Both the position numbers and the translations under genes were made by a program. Positions 1 to 9,600 of a DNA stretch of 64,000 nucleotides are shown here, piece by piece. The stretch lies in assembly GCF_902506655.1 (NCBI RefSeq), contig NZ_LR734808.1, forward strand, positions 1,550,001-1,614,000, written 5' to 3'. Each line of letters starts with the position of its first letter. Positions within the stretch are counted from its first letter, which is position 1. The DNA comes from Marinoscillum sp. 108 (lineage in GTDB: Bacteria > Bacteroidota > Bacteroidia > Cytophagales > Cyclobacteriaceae). A model generated the notes under the pieces. It ran no database searches. It had not been told where the DNA came from and worked only from the letters and a program-made list of their open reading frames with translations.

Positions 1-97
1 CATCATTTGATGGAAACATAGTATCCATATGTCTATTTCCTTCTGGATTGAGCTTGGGCTTGGTATCTTAAATTCCCTAAACAACATACCAACCCGT

Positions 98-631
98 ATG
101 AACAGACGCAATACACTCAAGGCACTGGCGGCCGCCTCGGTGGGCACCGTGGCACTTGGCTACTGGGCCAAAGACCTTACTTTCATCAAGGACCTGATGA
201 GTAACTCATTTTTCAAACCAAGTGAGCAGGACCTCATCACCTCCATTGCAGATACCATCATCCCCAGAGGAGCTTACTATGGAGCTGTAGACCTGGGCGT
301 ACCGGTCTATTTGTTGGGCTTTTTTGAGAAGTGCCAGGAAAAAGAGGAACAGGATAAGCTGAAATTGCAGCTGGCTGCACTAAACATGGCCGCCAATGAA
401 AAATTCAATAATGACTTTGTGGACTGCACCACAGAGCAAAGGGAACAGCTCCTCACCGAATGGTCCGAATCCAAAGTAGAAGCTGAGCAGGATTTTTTCA
501 ATCTGATGAAAGCCGAGACCATCACAGGATTTCGCACCACGGAGGAAGTGATGACCAATCACTACCACTACCGCGTAGTACCCGGCCATTTCCTGGGCTG
601 TGTAGACATTCATCAACCTTTCGTATCATAA
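98..631 (+). CDS. Gluconate 2-dehydrogenase subunit 3 family protein
   Basis: The protein of 177 aa looks like the small subunit of a membrane-associated sugar dehydrogenase, which in this family accompanies a GMC-type flavoprotein in the periplasm. The start at 98 is preferred over an in-frame ATG at 29 because it places a Tat-like leader at the N-terminus (MNRRNTLKALAAAS, then a hydrophobic stretch). The motif SIADTIIPRG near residues 50-60 is typical of the family. It lies 7 bp before the GMC oxidoreductase, so the two are probably co-translated and exported together. The Tat leader suggests the complex folds in the cytoplasm. Family assignment is from recognition by eye. Confidence 0.85.
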   Translation: MNRRNTLKALAAASVGTVALGYWAKDLTFIKDLMSNSFFKPSEQDLITSIADTIIPRGAYYGAVDLGVPVYLLGFFEKCQEKEEQDKLKLQLAALNMAANEKFNNDFVDCTTEQREQLLTEWSESKVEAEQDFFNLMKAETITGFRTTEEVMTNHYHYRVVPGHFLGCVDIHQPFVS

Positions 632-638
632 TCCAATC

Positions 639-2336
639 ATGCTGCAAGATTCTAAAAAGAAAAGAACATACGATGCCATCGTCATTGGCTCTGGAGCCAG
701 TGGTGGATGGGCGGCCAAAGAACTCTGCGAAAAAGGGCTCAAAACCCTGGTGCTGGAAAGAGGCAGGGATGTGAAGCACGTGCAAGACTACCCTACCGCC
801 TCCAAGGCGCCCTGGCAGTTTGAATTTCGCGGGACTGTCCCCATCGACCAACGAATGGATTATCAGAACCTAAAGCGAGTCAGTGCAGACTCCCTCCATT
901 GGAACATCAAAGATGAGGAGCAACCCTTTGTGGAGGAAAAGCCCTTTAGGTGGTTTCGCGGCTACCATGTGGGCGGCAAGTCGCTCCTTTGGGCAAGACA
1001 AACCCAACGCTGGAGTGATATGGATTTCGAAGGGCCGGTGCGTGACGGCTTTGCTGTGGACTGGCCCATCCGATACAAAGACCTGGAACCCTGGTACACC
1101 CATGTGGAGAAATTTGCCGGTATCGCAGGCAACAAAGATGGCCTTCCGGAATTACCCGACAGTGAGGTGATGCCGGCCTTTGAGATGAGCTGTATAGAGA
1201 GTCATTTCAAGGAAAGCCTGAAGAAAAACTATGGCGACACCAGGCACCTGATCAACGCCCGATGTGCCCATCTAACTGATCCGCAGCCCATTCACATGGA
1301 GCAGGGCCGATCCAAATGCCAAAACCAAAACATGTGCCGCAGAGGTTGCAATTTTGGGGGATATTTTAGCAGCAATGCTTCTACCCTCCCCTGGGCGATG
1401 AAAACCGGAAACATGACCCTCCGCCCTGATGCCGTGGTACATTCTATTATTTACGATGAGGAGCAGCAAAGAGCCGCGGGTGTACGTATTATTGATGCGC
1501 ATACCAAGAAGATGATAGAATTCTACGCAGACATTGTCTTTGTCAACGCCTCTACCTTCAACAGCAACGCCATCTTGCTTAACTCCACCTCCGGTCGGTT
1601 TCCAAACGGCCTGGGCAACGACAATGGACTTATGGGTAAGTACATCTCCTGGCATAACTATAGAGGCAAGGCCAATGCACAGTTCGAAGGGTTTGCAGAC
1701 AAAGTGACTAGTGGCCGCAACCCCAGTAATGCCTACATTCCCCGGTTCAGAAACCTGAGGAAGCAGGAAACCGATTTCTTAAGAGGCTACGCCATTGGGA
1801 TAGGTGGTGGCCGATGGATGGGGCCGGATACACAGGGGATCGGTTTGTCCCTGACCGAAAACTTGCTCAACCCCAAACATGGGCTCTGGAGCATTAGCAG
1901 CTGGATGATGGGCGAGTGTGTACCTGTAGAAGAAAATCACCTCCGGTTACACCCAGAGCTGAAAGACAAATATGGCATCCCTCAAATCGTGATGTCCTGC
2001 GATTGGACAGAAAACGACGACAAAATGGTCGCGGACTATGTGGAACAATCCAAAGAGATGTTTGAAAAAGCTGGTTTCATCAATATTACCGCAGAAGACA
2101 CTCACTCACCTCCCGGATCAGATATCCATGAGATGGGTGGCGTGCGCATGGGGCATGATCCGGAGACTTCCCTCCTCAATGAGTGGAATCAGCTCCATCA
2201 GTGTAAAAACGTCTTCGTGACGGACGGAGCCTGCATGACCTCTACCGGCACGCAAAATCCTACACTCACCTTCATGGCTCTGACCGCTCGTGCAGCCAAT
2301 TATGCCGTGGATGAAATGAAAAAAAGAAACCTTTAA
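639..2336 (+). CDS. GMC family oxidoreductase (sugar dehydrogenase large subunit)
   Basis: A 565-aa FAD enzyme of the glucose-methanol-choline family, expected to oxidise a sugar or polyol. The N-terminal Rossmann motif is GSGASGG at about residues 17-23, followed by an acidic strand end (VLERG). The C-terminal catalytic region has a conserved histidine in SDIHEMGGVRMG and the FAD-binding segment VTDGACMTSTGTQNPT. There is no signal peptide of its own, so export with the Tat leader of the upstream small subunit is inferred. The neighbours (small subunit before, sugar isomerase-like lipoprotein after) suggest an envelope pathway that makes and processes keto-sugars; the substrate cannot be read from sequence. 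Confidence 0.9.
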   Translation: MLQDSKKKRTYDAIVIGSGASGGWAAKELCEKGLKTLVLERGRDVKHVQDYPTASKAPWQFEFRGTVPIDQRMDYQNLKRVSADSLHWNIKDEEQPFVEEKPFRWFRGYHVGGKSLLWARQTQRWSDMDFEGPVRDGFAVDWPIRYKDLEPWYTHVEKFAGIAGNKDGLPELPDSEVMPAFEMSCIESHFKESLKKNYGDTRHLINARCAHLTDPQPIHMEQGRSKCQNQNMCRRGCNFGGYFSSNASTLPWAMKTGNMTLRPDAVVHSIIYDEEQQRAAGVRIIDAHTKKMIEFYADIVFVNASTFNSNAILLNSTSGRFPNGLGNDNGLMGKYISWHNYRGKANAQFEGFADKVTSGRNPSNAYIPRFRNLRKQETDFLRGYAIGIGGGRWMGPDTQGIGLSLTENLLNPKHGLWSISSWMMGECVPVEENHLRLHPELKDKYGIPQIVMSCDWTENDDKMVADYVEQSKEMFEKAGFINITAEDTHSPPGSDIHEMGGVRMGHDPETSLLNEWNQLHQCKNVFVTDGACMTSTGTQNPTLTFMALTARAANYAVDEMKKRNL

Positions 2337-2354
2337 TTATTAAAATACAAAATC

Positions 2355-3230
2355 ATGAAAATATTAATACCAGCTCTCCTACTGGGCCTTTTCCTCACCA
2401 ACTGCCAGCCGGCAAAAAAGGAACAAGCCAAAGAAACCATCGCCGATGAGCCGCTCTTTACCGAACCTTTAGGCATCGCGCCTTTTACTTTTCGCAGAAG
2501 CTTTCCCAATGGAATCCCCGAAACCCTGGACACCATCGTGAGCATAGGCTTTACCTCCATAGAAGGTGGGGGTGGCGACATGGATCCTTACGAATATAAA
2601 AAACTATGCGAATCAAAAGGGCTCACCATTCCCTCCATGGGTACAGGCTACAACACGCTAGTAGAAGACCCTTTGTCAGTGATAGAAAGAGCCAAAATCC
2701 TGGGGGCCGAATATGTCATGTGCGCCTGGCTGCCACATGAGAAAGGAAACTTCACACTCGAAAATGCCAGGAAAACCGTGGAGGACTTCAATACCTTTGG
2801 TAAGATCCTGGCCGATAGTGGCATCACTTTTTGCTACCATGCCCATGGCTACGAGTTTCAGCCTTATGAAGACGGCACTTTGCTCGACTATATCATCCAA
2901 AACACCAATCCGGAATATGTCTCATTTGAAATGGATATTTTTTGGATTCAGTTTGGTGGTGGTGACCCTGCTGCCCTGCTGGACAAATACGGTAGCCGGT
3001 GGAAACTCATGCATGTGAAAGACCTCAGAAAAGGAGTTCAGAAAGACCTGACCGGCCTCACCGATACAGACAATGACGTTACCGTAGGTGATGGAGAACT
3101 AGACATCCCTGCTATACTCAAAGCGGCCAAACGTGCTGGAATCAAACATTACTTCATAGAAGACGAAAGCGACCGGATCATTACTCAAATCCCCAAAAGC
3201 ATAGAATACCTGAGGAGCTTGAAAATATAA
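2355..3230 (+). CDS. Sugar phosphate isomerase/epimerase-like TIM-barrel lipoprotein
   Basis: A 291-aa protein of the xylose-isomerase-like TIM-barrel family. It begins with a lipoprotein signal peptide ending in LTNC (Cys17), so it should be membrane-anchored in the periplasm. Barrel landmarks include CYHAHGYEF, FEMDIFW and the late YFIEDESDR, which carry the acidic and histidine residues that normally bind the metal. It follows the GMC oxidoreductase by 18 bp, and a strong hairpin terminator lies directly downstream, so it is the last gene of a three-gene operon. Role in converting an oxidised sugar is inferred from context. Confidence 0.85.
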   Translation: MKILIPALLLGLFLTNCQPAKKEQAKETIADEPLFTEPLGIAPFTFRRSFPNGIPETLDTIVSIGFTSIEGGGGDMDPYEYKKLCESKGLTIPSMGTGYNTLVEDPLSVIERAKILGAEYVMCAWLPHEKGNFTLENARKTVEDFNTFGKILADSGITFCYHAHGYEFQPYEDGTLLDYIIQNTNPEYVSFEMDIFWIQFGGGDPAALLDKYGSRWKLMHVKDLRKGVQKDLTGLTDTDNDVTVGDGELDIPAILKAAKRAGIKHYFIEDESDRIITQIPKSIEYLRSLKI

Positions 3231-3253
3231 AGAACATCACGTCCAATTAAATT

Positions 3254-3285
3254 AAAAAGGAGCACCCGATCGGCAGCTCCTTTTT
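3254..3285 (+). terminator. Rho-independent terminator after sugar-oxidation operon
   Basis: Perfect 10-bp inverted repeat AAAAAGGAGC / GCTCCTTTTT with a 12-nt loop, flanked by further A/T pairing and ending in T5. It sits 24 bp after the stop codon of the isomerase-like gene and before the next gene. Confidence 0.85.
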
Positions 3286-3323
3286 GATTTAATTTACCCT
3301 TTGGAATTAACAGATATTACTCT

Positions 3324-3569
3324 ATGAACACCACTGATTGGCTAGGGTCCGTTGGCGTCTTTCTCATCCTGCTTGCCTACCTGCTCAATACCTTGGGAAA
3401 GCTCACTACGAAGGATTTGGCATTTATCCTGCTCAACCTGACCGGAGCAGCACTCGCTTGCCTTGCTTCTATCCTTTTAGATTATCTTCCTTTCATTATC
3501 TTGGAAGGTGCATGGACAGTGGTATCCTGTTTTTCATTGGTCCGATACCTGAGAAATCCTCTTCATTAA
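3324..3569 (+). CDS. Small membrane protein (CBU_0592-like)
   Basis: An 81-aa, very hydrophobic protein with three predicted membrane segments (about residues 7-24, 32-50 and 53-72). It resembles the small CBU_0592-type membrane proteins found in many bacteria, whose function is not known. It lies between a terminator and the NIPSNAP lipoprotein gene, which begins 18 bp downstream and may be co-transcribed. ATG start at 3324. Confidence 0.7.
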   Translation: MNTTDWLGSVGVFLILLAYLLNTLGKLTTKDLAFILLNLTGAALACLASILLDYLPFIILEGAWTVVSCFSLVRYLRNPLH

Positions 3570-3587
3570 CCACAATTCAAATAGCCT

Positions 3588-4385
3588 ATGAAACCTACAA
3601 ACTCGTTCTTTCTTCTGATTTGCCTGATGGCCCTGGGCTGTCAGAGCAAAAAAGCAGCGAACTCCGAACCCGCTCCTGAACGTCAATATTATGAGCTAAA
3701 AACTTACACAATGGCTACTGACCAGCAGGTGAGCATGACGGATCAATACCTCCGTGAGACATACCTGCCGGCAATGAAAAGATTGGGAGTCGCTAACATT
3801 GGCGTATTCAAACCGAGACCAAGCGAAGCAGACTCTAGCCAAAAAATCGTCGTGCTCCTGCCACTCACCTCTATGGATCAGCTATTGACCATCACAGATC
3901 AACTGGTTGAGGACAGTATCTATCAGGCGGCGGGTGCTGACTACCTCAATGCGCCACATGATAACCCACCGTATGAGCGGATAGCATCTGTGCTTTTGAG
4001 GGCCTTCACGGAGATGCCTATGATGCAAACGCCGAAACTATCAGGAGCACGTGCAGACCGTGTATATGAACTTCGGAGCTATGAATCAGCCACAGAAAAG
4101 TATTACTGGAGTAAAGTGGATATGTTTAACGCCGGCGGAGAAGTCCGTCTCTTTAATAAATTAGAATTCAACGCAGTGTTCTATGGTGAAGTCATCTCAG
4201 GCGATAAAATGCCCAACCTGATGTACATGACCACCTTTACCGATCAGCAAAGTCGTGATGCTCACTGGAAAGCATTCGGTGAGAGTCCGGAGTGGCAAGC
4301 CCTTAAGGTGATGCCCAGGTATGCCAATACCGTGTCTCATTCTGATATTTACTTTCTATACCCTACAGAGTACTCGGATTACTGA
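3588..4385 (+). CDS. NIPSNAP family lipoprotein
   Basis: A 265-aa protein with a lipoprotein signal (MKPTNSFFLLICLMALGC, lipidated Cys18) and two ferredoxin-like NIPSNAP segments: one begins YYELKTYTM, the other VYELRSYES. Proteins of this family in Bacteroidota often occur near sugar or aldehyde oxidoreductases, which fits the genes upstream, but no reaction is established. A strong terminator follows. Confidence 0.85.
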   Translation: MKPTNSFFLLICLMALGCQSKKAANSEPAPERQYYELKTYTMATDQQVSMTDQYLRETYLPAMKRLGVANIGVFKPRPSEADSSQKIVVLLPLTSMDQLLTITDQLVEDSIYQAAGADYLNAPHDNPPYERIASVLLRAFTEMPMMQTPKLSGARADRVYELRSYESATEKYYWSKVDMFNAGGEVRLFNKLEFNAVFYGEVISGDKMPNLMYMTTFTDQQSRDAHWKAFGESPEWQALKVMPRYANTVSHSDIYFLYPTEYSDY

Positions 4386-4411
4386 CATGTAACATTCTCA
4401 ACAATCATTAA

Positions 4412-4436
4412 ATAGGGCAATTGGCCCTATTTTTTT
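4412..4436 (+). terminator. Rho-independent terminator after NIPSNAP gene
   Basis: Inverted repeat ATAGGGC / GCCCTAT with a 5-nt loop, followed by six or more T. It closes the 3324-4385 transcription unit. Confidence 0.85.
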
Positions 4437-4562
4437 GTCCCCATATTTATTTTATCACATAACGATACATTATATATCCTATACCTTTCCCAATACCTTC
4501 TTTATGGCTAGATTTAGAGTGAATATGACGCTTAACCTAACGCTATATTTCATACCTGATAG

Positions 4563-6155
4563 ATGAGAAGGATACTTTCGACTACCATCTGGAATAGCAG
4601 CAGGGCTTTTGCCTCACCCGTTATTCTGATCGGTTTTTTGGTTTTAGTAAGCTGGATTCTTGATATTGAATTTATCAAACGGCCTATTCCCGGACTGGTG
4701 GCGATGAACCCGGCCACAGCGATTTGCTTTATCCTCTCCGGCCTTGCCCTCTGGCTGTTGACCTCTAATTCGGCCAGGAACCATTCAGAGCAGTATAAGT
4801 ATGGCCTTATGCTCACTGGTTTGGTGTTGATTATTGCCACAGTGAAGATAGTGGGCGTTCTTCTGGAAGTAGACAGCCATGTGGACACACTACTTTTTTA
4901 TGAGAGACTGGAGAATGATCTCGTCGGAAACATCAGCAACCGAATGGCCCCGAATACAGCTCTGGCATTTCTGCTCGCCTCCATTGCGCTCTTCATCCTC
5001 AACTATACCACACGAGGTAATCATGTGCCTGCCCAATTCATTGCCATGAGTATCGGCATGGTCGGCATCCTCTCCATATTGGGATACCTCTACCAGGTAA
5101 AAGTGTTTTACGGTTTCCTGAAGCATCTTCCCATGGCCATCAACACGGCAGTCAGCTTTCTATTGCTGTCCCTCGGGATATTGTTTGCCAAACCACATAA
5201 GGGACTCATGGCGGAGTTTACCAGTGACTATTCGGGCGCTAAAACGGCGCGAATTCTCATTCCGGCGGCCATCTGCATCCCCGCTCTACTGGGGTTTCTG
5301 CGACTATACAGTGCGTGGAAAATGTCCATCTCCATCGAACTAGGCTCTGCTTTATTGATCCTGAGTATTATCATAGTCTTTCTGGTACTCATCTGGTTAA
5401 GCACCAGAATGCTCAATCGCGAGGATGCACTAAGAAAGGAGGCCGAAGAAGAAACCCAAAAGGTCAATCAGCAATTGGAGGCATTCTCCTACTCGGTGGC
5501 TCATGACATGCGCGCACCGCTCCGTGCAGTCAATGGTTACGCCCAAATGCTCAAGGAGGATTATGAAAACATCCTGGATGACGAAGGTAAACGGATCATC
5601 GGCATGATTACCACCAGCTCCGTTCAGATGGGCAGGCTGATAGACGACCTGCTGGCCTTCTCCCGATTAGGAAGAAAGGAAATTCAAAAGACGGAAGTTG
5701 ATCTCAACAAACTCGTAGTGAACGTACTTTCCCAGGTTCAAAAATCCACGCCACATCAGGCAAAAGTTGTCGTGAAAAAATTACATTCAGTCTATGGAGA
5801 CTACACGTTATTACATCAGGTGGTCTACAACCTGGTTGCCAACGCGGTAAAATATTCCTCAAAGCGAGAAACCCCACAGATAAATATTTCCACCAAAACC
5901 AAGGATAAAAGCCTGATATTTAAGATTAAAGACAATGGTGCAGGATTTGATATGAAGTATGCCGACAAGCTCTTCGGTGTATTTCAGCGATTACACATGC
6001 CACACGAATTTGAAGGAACCGGTGTGGGCCTGGCCATCGTTCACCGAATCATTACCCGGCATAATGGGGAAATCTGGGCCAAAGGTCAGGTGGATCAGGG
6101 AGCTACTTTCTATTTTTCACTTCCATTAAATCACAATCAATATGAACGTACATGA
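4563..6155 (+). CDS. Membrane sensor histidine kinase
   Basis: A 530-aa kinase. Residues 1 to about 285 hold roughly eight hydrophobic segments forming a membrane sensor region; a short coiled linker (about 286-305) leads to HisKA with the phospho-accepting His314 in [10 protein letters not shown]. The ATPase domain shows the N box ([10 protein letters not shown]), G1 (DNGAGFD) and G2 (GTGVGLA). The kinase core resembles the phytochrome-associated type that signals to Rcp1-like single-domain regulators, though no GAF or PHY domain is seen. It overlaps the downstream response regulator by 14 bp, so translation is coupled and the two form a pair. The signal sensed is unknown. Confidence 0.9.
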   Translation: MRRILSTTIWNSSRAFASPVILIGFLVLVSWILDIEFIKRPIPGLVAMNPATAICFILSGLALWLLTSNSARNHSEQYKYGLMLTGLVLIIATVKIVGVLLEVDSHVDTLLFYERLENDLVGNISNRMAPNTALAFLLASIALFILNYTTRGNHVPAQFIAMSIGMVGILSILGYLYQVKVFYGFLKHLPMAINTAVSFLLLSLGILFAKPHKGLMAEFTSDYSGAKTARILIPAAICIPALLGFLRLYSAWKMSISIELGSALLILSIIIVFLVLIWLSTRMLNREDALRKEAEEETQKVNQQLEAFSYSVAHDMRAPLRAVNGYAQMLKEDYENILDDEGKRIIGMITTSSVQMGRLIDDLLAFSRLGRKEIQKTEVDLNKLVVNVLSQVQKSTPHQAKVVVKKLHSVYGDYTLLHQVVYNLVANAVKYSSKRETPQINISTKTKDKSLIFKIKDNGAGFDMKYADKLFGVFQRLHMPHEFEGTGVGLAIVHRIITRHNGEIWAKGQVDQGATFYFSLPLNHNQYERT

Positions 6156-6585
6156 AATTGAAATTTTACTCGTAGAAGACAGTGTAAGTGATGCAGAACT
6201 GACGATCAGGGCATTGAAGAAGCACAATATGGCCAATAAACTGGTGCACCTGGAAAATGGTGCCGAAGCATTAGACTATCTCTTTGCCAATGGCGCATAT
6301 TCCGAAAGAGAAGTCAAAAATGTTCCAAAGCTTATTTTACTGGACATCAATATGCCAAAAGTAGGTGGTATAGAAGTACTCAAACAGATAAAAGGTGACG
6401 AGCGCACACGGAAGATTCCGGTGATCATGCTCACCTCCTCCAAGGAAGATCCGGATATAGACAAATGCTATGACCTGGGCGCCAATAGCTATGTGGTAAA
6501 GCCCGTAGGCTTTGAATCATTTATGAAAGCCGTATCTGAGCTTGGTATGTATTGGATGCTACTCAACCAGCCATCTTCTCATTAA
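6142..6585 (+). CDS. Single-domain response regulator (Rcp1-like)
   Basis: A 147-aa receiver domain with no output domain. Acidic pocket LLVEDS at the N-terminus, phospho-acceptor Asp68 in LLDINMP, Thr/Ser switch in MLTSS and the conserved Lys in VVKPVG. The linker after the aspartate and the length match regulators paired with phytochrome-type kinases. The start codon lies within the kinase gene. Lacking a DNA-binding domain, it probably acts by protein contact or as a phosphorelay intermediate. Confidence 0.9.
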   Translation: MNVHEIEILLVEDSVSDAELTIRALKKHNMANKLVHLENGAEALDYLFANGAYSEREVKNVPKLILLDINMPKVGGIEVLKQIKGDERTRKIPVIMLTSSKEDPDIDKCYDLGANSYVVKPVGFESFMKAVSELGMYWMLLNQPSSH

Positions 6586-6605
6586 ACCCCAAAAGGAGTG
6601 CGGTA

Positions 6606-7622
6606 CTAGACCACATTGACTTCTCGCTCCAGCTCCACCCCAAAGGTAGAAAAAACGGACTTCTGTATTTCCATGGAGAGTTTGAGAATGTCTTTTCCTT
6701 TGCCGTTCCCATGATTGACCAGCACCAGCGCCTGTTTGTCATGCACGCCAATATCTCCGATGCGTGTACCCTTCCATCCACACTGATCGATGAGCCAGGC
6801 CGCCGGAAGCTTCACTGACCCCTCGTCTACTTCGTAGCCCGGAATTTCCTCAAAAGCGGCCTTCAGCGAGTCAAAATACACCTTCTCCACTACCGGATTT
6901 TTGAAAAAGCTCCCCGCATTCCCAATCTCCAGCGGATCAGGCAGTTTGGATTGGCGAATGTTGATCACCGCCTGACTCACATTCTTAAGGGTGAGTTCTT
7001 CCACGCCCATCTGCTCCAAGGTCTCCTTCAGGTTGCCATAGGTAATGTTGAACTTGGGTTTTTTGGAAAGCCTTAGATAAACCCGGGTGATGATGTATTT
7101 ATCCTTTCTCGGACCTTTAAATACAGAATAGCGGTAGCCAAACTTGCAGTCCTCGTTATAAAAACGGCTGATTTTCCCTGTTTTCACATCATAAGCGTCC
7201 AGAGAGTGAAAAACTTCTTTCAGCTCCACACCATAGGCCCCTATATTCTGCATAGGGGCTGCACCTACTGTGCCCGGTATCAACGAAAGGTTTTCGATCC
7301 CTGCATAGCCATGCTCCACTGCCCAGAGCACACACTGATGCCAGTTCTCGCCTGCTCCAAAGCTTACAATCACAGAGTCGGCACTATCCTGCTCCACGGC
7401 GATGCCTCCAATTTCCATTTTCAGCACCAATCCTAAAAAATTCCTGGTGAACAACACATTCGATCCTCCACCCAAAACGAGCTTTTTGACAGTCTTAAAC
7501 TTAGGGTTAGCGTAGAGTTCCTGCAGCTCTTCCGGCTGTGTGATCCCTGCCTTAAAGTTGGCCCGGACATCCAGACGAAAGGTATTATGGTCCTTCAATG
7601 AAAAGTTCTCCTCAATCAGCAC
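6606..7622 (-). CDS. murB: UDP-N-acetylmuramate dehydrogenase
   Basis: A 338-aa FAD enzyme that reduces UDP-GlcNAc-enolpyruvate to UDP-MurNAc in cytoplasmic peptidoglycan precursor synthesis. FAD-binding features include LVLGGGSNVLF and SLIPGTVGAAPMQNIGAYG. The catalytic set is visible: the Tyr of GYRYSVFKG, the Ser of GNAGSFFKNP and the C-terminal Glu in ELEREV. Length and the tyrosine insertion match the Escherichia coli type. The start appears to be GTG at 7622. It lies 94 bp downstream of the amidohydrolase on the same strand and converges with the response regulator, leaving 20 bp between stops. Confidence 0.95.
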   Translation of the reverse strand: MLIEENFSLKDHNTFRLDVRANFKAGITQPEELQELYANPKFKTVKKLVLGGGSNVLFTRNFLGLVLKMEIGGIAVEQDSADSVIVSFGAGENWHQCVLWAVEHGYAGIENLSLIPGTVGAAPMQNIGAYGVELKEVFHSLDAYDVKTGKISRFYNEDCKFGYRYSVFKGPRKDKYIITRVYLRLSKKPKFNITYGNLKETLEQMGVEELTLKNVSQAVINIRQSKLPDPLEIGNAGSFFKNPVVEKVYFDSLKAAFEEIPGYEVDEGSVKLPAAWLIDQCGWKGTRIGDIGVHDKQALVLVNHGNGKGKDILKLSMEIQKSVFSTFGVELEREVNVV

Positions 7623-7716
7623 TGTAGATGGGTTAGAATGAAAAACAAACGTATCAATTAAAACGCAATTTTAACCATTTCGGCATTACGTCCGCCTCCC
7701 TAAGTTTGGGGATTTA

Positions 7717-9414
7717 TCAACGGTCGGCATACAATACTTCCCCACCGATGATCGTCATTTTCACCTTAGTATTGAGGATCTCGTCTTCGGGAATCGTCAT
7801 AATGTCCCGATCTAATATGGTGAAATCAGCCAGTTTACCTACTTCCACACTCCCCACGCTTTGCTCCATAAAGGCCCCATAAGCCGGCCAGAGGGTATAG
7901 GATTTCAGTGCTTCTTCACGGGTCATTTTTTGAGCAGGCTCATAGCCCCCTTCTGGGGTTCCTTTGAGTGTCTTTCTGCTGACCGATGCATAGAAACTGG
8001 CCAGCGGACTGACGGGCTCTACTGGTGCATCTGTACCATTCACGATGACCGATCCATTGTCGATCAACTCACTCCACATGTAGGCACCATTCTCTATGCG
8101 CTCCCTGCCCAGCCTGTCAATAGCCCAGGGCCTGTCAGAAGACATATGAATGGCCTGCATGGCCGGAATCACCCCAAGCCGGGCAAACCTAGGGATGTCA
8201 TCCGGGTGAATGTGCTGCGCGTGTTCTATGCGAAACCTGTGATCTTGCGCAATCTCAGGATAACGCTCCAGCGCCTTTTCATAAATATTCAGCACCTCCC
8301 GATTGCCCCGATCACCTATGGCATGGGTACATACCTGAAACCCACTGGCCGCTGCCCGCATCACCACGTCTTCAATTTGATCCATTGGGGTCACGTTGTG
8401 GCCATGCACACCTCTGGCGTCGCTATATTCTTCCAGTAACCAGGCGCCTCTCGAACCAAGGGCACCATCCGCATAGAGTTTTACTGACCGGATGTTGAGG
8501 TGCTGATCATAAAGACCACTGCGAGGGCCTGATGCAAAATATGTTTTTAACAAAGCAGTGTCCGCACCTGAAAGCATCACATGCAGTCTGAGCTTCAGCC
8601 GATTCTCCGATGCAAACTGCTCAAACAAGGCCACATCGGCCTGATCTGACCCGGCCTGATGGAAACCTGTGAGTCCATTGCTCAGGCACTCCTGAATGGC
8701 CCGCTCCAATAAATCAGACTTGTACTCAGCCGATTTGAGGGGTAGTTTCTCAACGATCAGTTTTTCTGCCATTTCATTAAAAATCCCTGTCGGCTGACCG
8801 GACACGTCCCGGAAGATTTCGCCACCCTCCGGGTCTGGAGTGGACTTATTTACCCCCGCCAGGTTCATGGCCGCCGCATTGGCCAGACTGGCATGACCAC
8901 TGGCATGACTGAGCAGCACCGGATGATCAGGCACCGCCTCACTCAATGAATGGTGGGTAGGGAAACCATTAAACATCAGTTCGGGCACCTCATCCCACTT
9001 ATCCTGATGCCAGCCACGCCCGATGATCCACTCACCCGCTGGCGTCACAGCGGCCCGCTCCTGCACCATACGCACCACCTCCTCATAGCTCCGGGCCTGC
9101 ATCAGGTCCACATTGATGATATTGGCTCCAATGCCCATGATGTGGGCGTGCCCCTCTATAAAACCCGGATAAATATAGCTTTCGCTCATATCCAACACCT
9201 CTGTGCTATCACCCACCAAATCCCGAACCTGGTCATTGCTCCCCACAAAAAGGATCACGCCATCTTTCACGGCAATGGCCTCTGCCTCCCCTGCGTCGGG
9301 ATTCAGTGTATACACTTTGCTATTCAGCAAAACCAGATCGGCCTTGGTTTGGGGCTTTTGGCAACCCCCTATTATAAAGGCCATTAGAAGCGTGATAACA
9401 GATAATTTTCTCAT
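7717..9414 (-). CDS. Amidohydrolase (YtcJ-like) lipoprotein
   Basis: A 565-aa metal-dependent amidohydrolase of the amidohydrolase-3/YtcJ type. The N-terminus is a lipoprotein signal ending in IIGGC, so it is probably attached to the envelope. The first metal motif is GHAHIMG; later metal ligands sit in TLWPAYG-preceding regions such as THAIGDRGN and RIEHAQHI, and the late Asp in VNGTDAPVE. The C-terminal composite domain ends in VGSVEVGKLADFTILD, typical of the fold. Substrate is unknown; members cleave N-acyl or cyclic amide bonds. It is divergent from rpsA, with a 186-bp shared intergenic region. Confidence 0.9.
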   Translation of the reverse strand: MRKLSVITLLMAFIIGGCQKPQTKADLVLLNSKVYTLNPDAGEAEAIAVKDGVILFVGSNDQVRDLVGDSTEVLDMSESYIYPGFIEGHAHIMGIGANIINVDLMQARSYEEVVRMVQERAAVTPAGEWIIGRGWHQDKWDEVPELMFNGFPTHHSLSEAVPDHPVLLSHASGHASLANAAAMNLAGVNKSTPDPEGGEIFRDVSGQPTGIFNEMAEKLIVEKLPLKSAEYKSDLLERAIQECLSNGLTGFHQAGSDQADVALFEQFASENRLKLRLHVMLSGADTALLKTYFASGPRSGLYDQHLNIRSVKLYADGALGSRGAWLLEEYSDARGVHGHNVTPMDQIEDVVMRAAASGFQVCTHAIGDRGNREVLNIYEKALERYPEIAQDHRFRIEHAQHIHPDDIPRFARLGVIPAMQAIHMSSDRPWAIDRLGRERIENGAYMWSELIDNGSVIVNGTDAPVEPVSPLASFYASVSRKTLKGTPEGGYEPAQKMTREEALKSYTLWPAYGAFMEQSVGSVEVGKLADFTILDRDIMTIPEDEILNTKVKMTIIGGEVLYADR

Positions 9415-9479
9415 GTGAAGTAGTGATAGGTTTCAATCAGATAATAGAATCGAAATTACCTTTTTTTGTTTAATTCCTT

Positions 9480-9487
9480 TAGCTTTG
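9480..9487 (+). promoter_or_regulatory. Candidate -7 promoter element for rpsA
   Basis: TAGCTTTG matches the Bacteroidota -7 consensus TAnnTTTG and is followed by CGCC, a common extension. It lies about 113 bp before the rpsA start. A clear -33 TTG at normal spacing was not found, so the call rests on the -7 box alone. Confidence 0.5.
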
Positions 9488-9556
9488 CGCCTCCATTCAG
9501 GTGAATGGGCATTTCGATTCGTCGGGATGTATTGTTAACTAAATCCTTCATTCCCC

Positions 9557-9596
9557 TGACTCTAGGAATGAACGTGTATAAATAGAGTCATTTTTT
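9557..9596 (+). promoter_or_regulatory. Terminator-like leader hairpin directly upstream of rpsA
   Basis: Perfect 8-bp inverted repeat TGACTCTA (9557-9564) and TAGAGTCA (9583-9590) with an 18-nt loop, followed by T6 and ending 4 nt before the ATG at 9601. A terminator-shaped hairpin inside the leader of a ribosomal protein gene suggests attenuation or autoregulatory binding; this is inference. Confidence 0.5.
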
Positions 9597-9600
9597 AATT

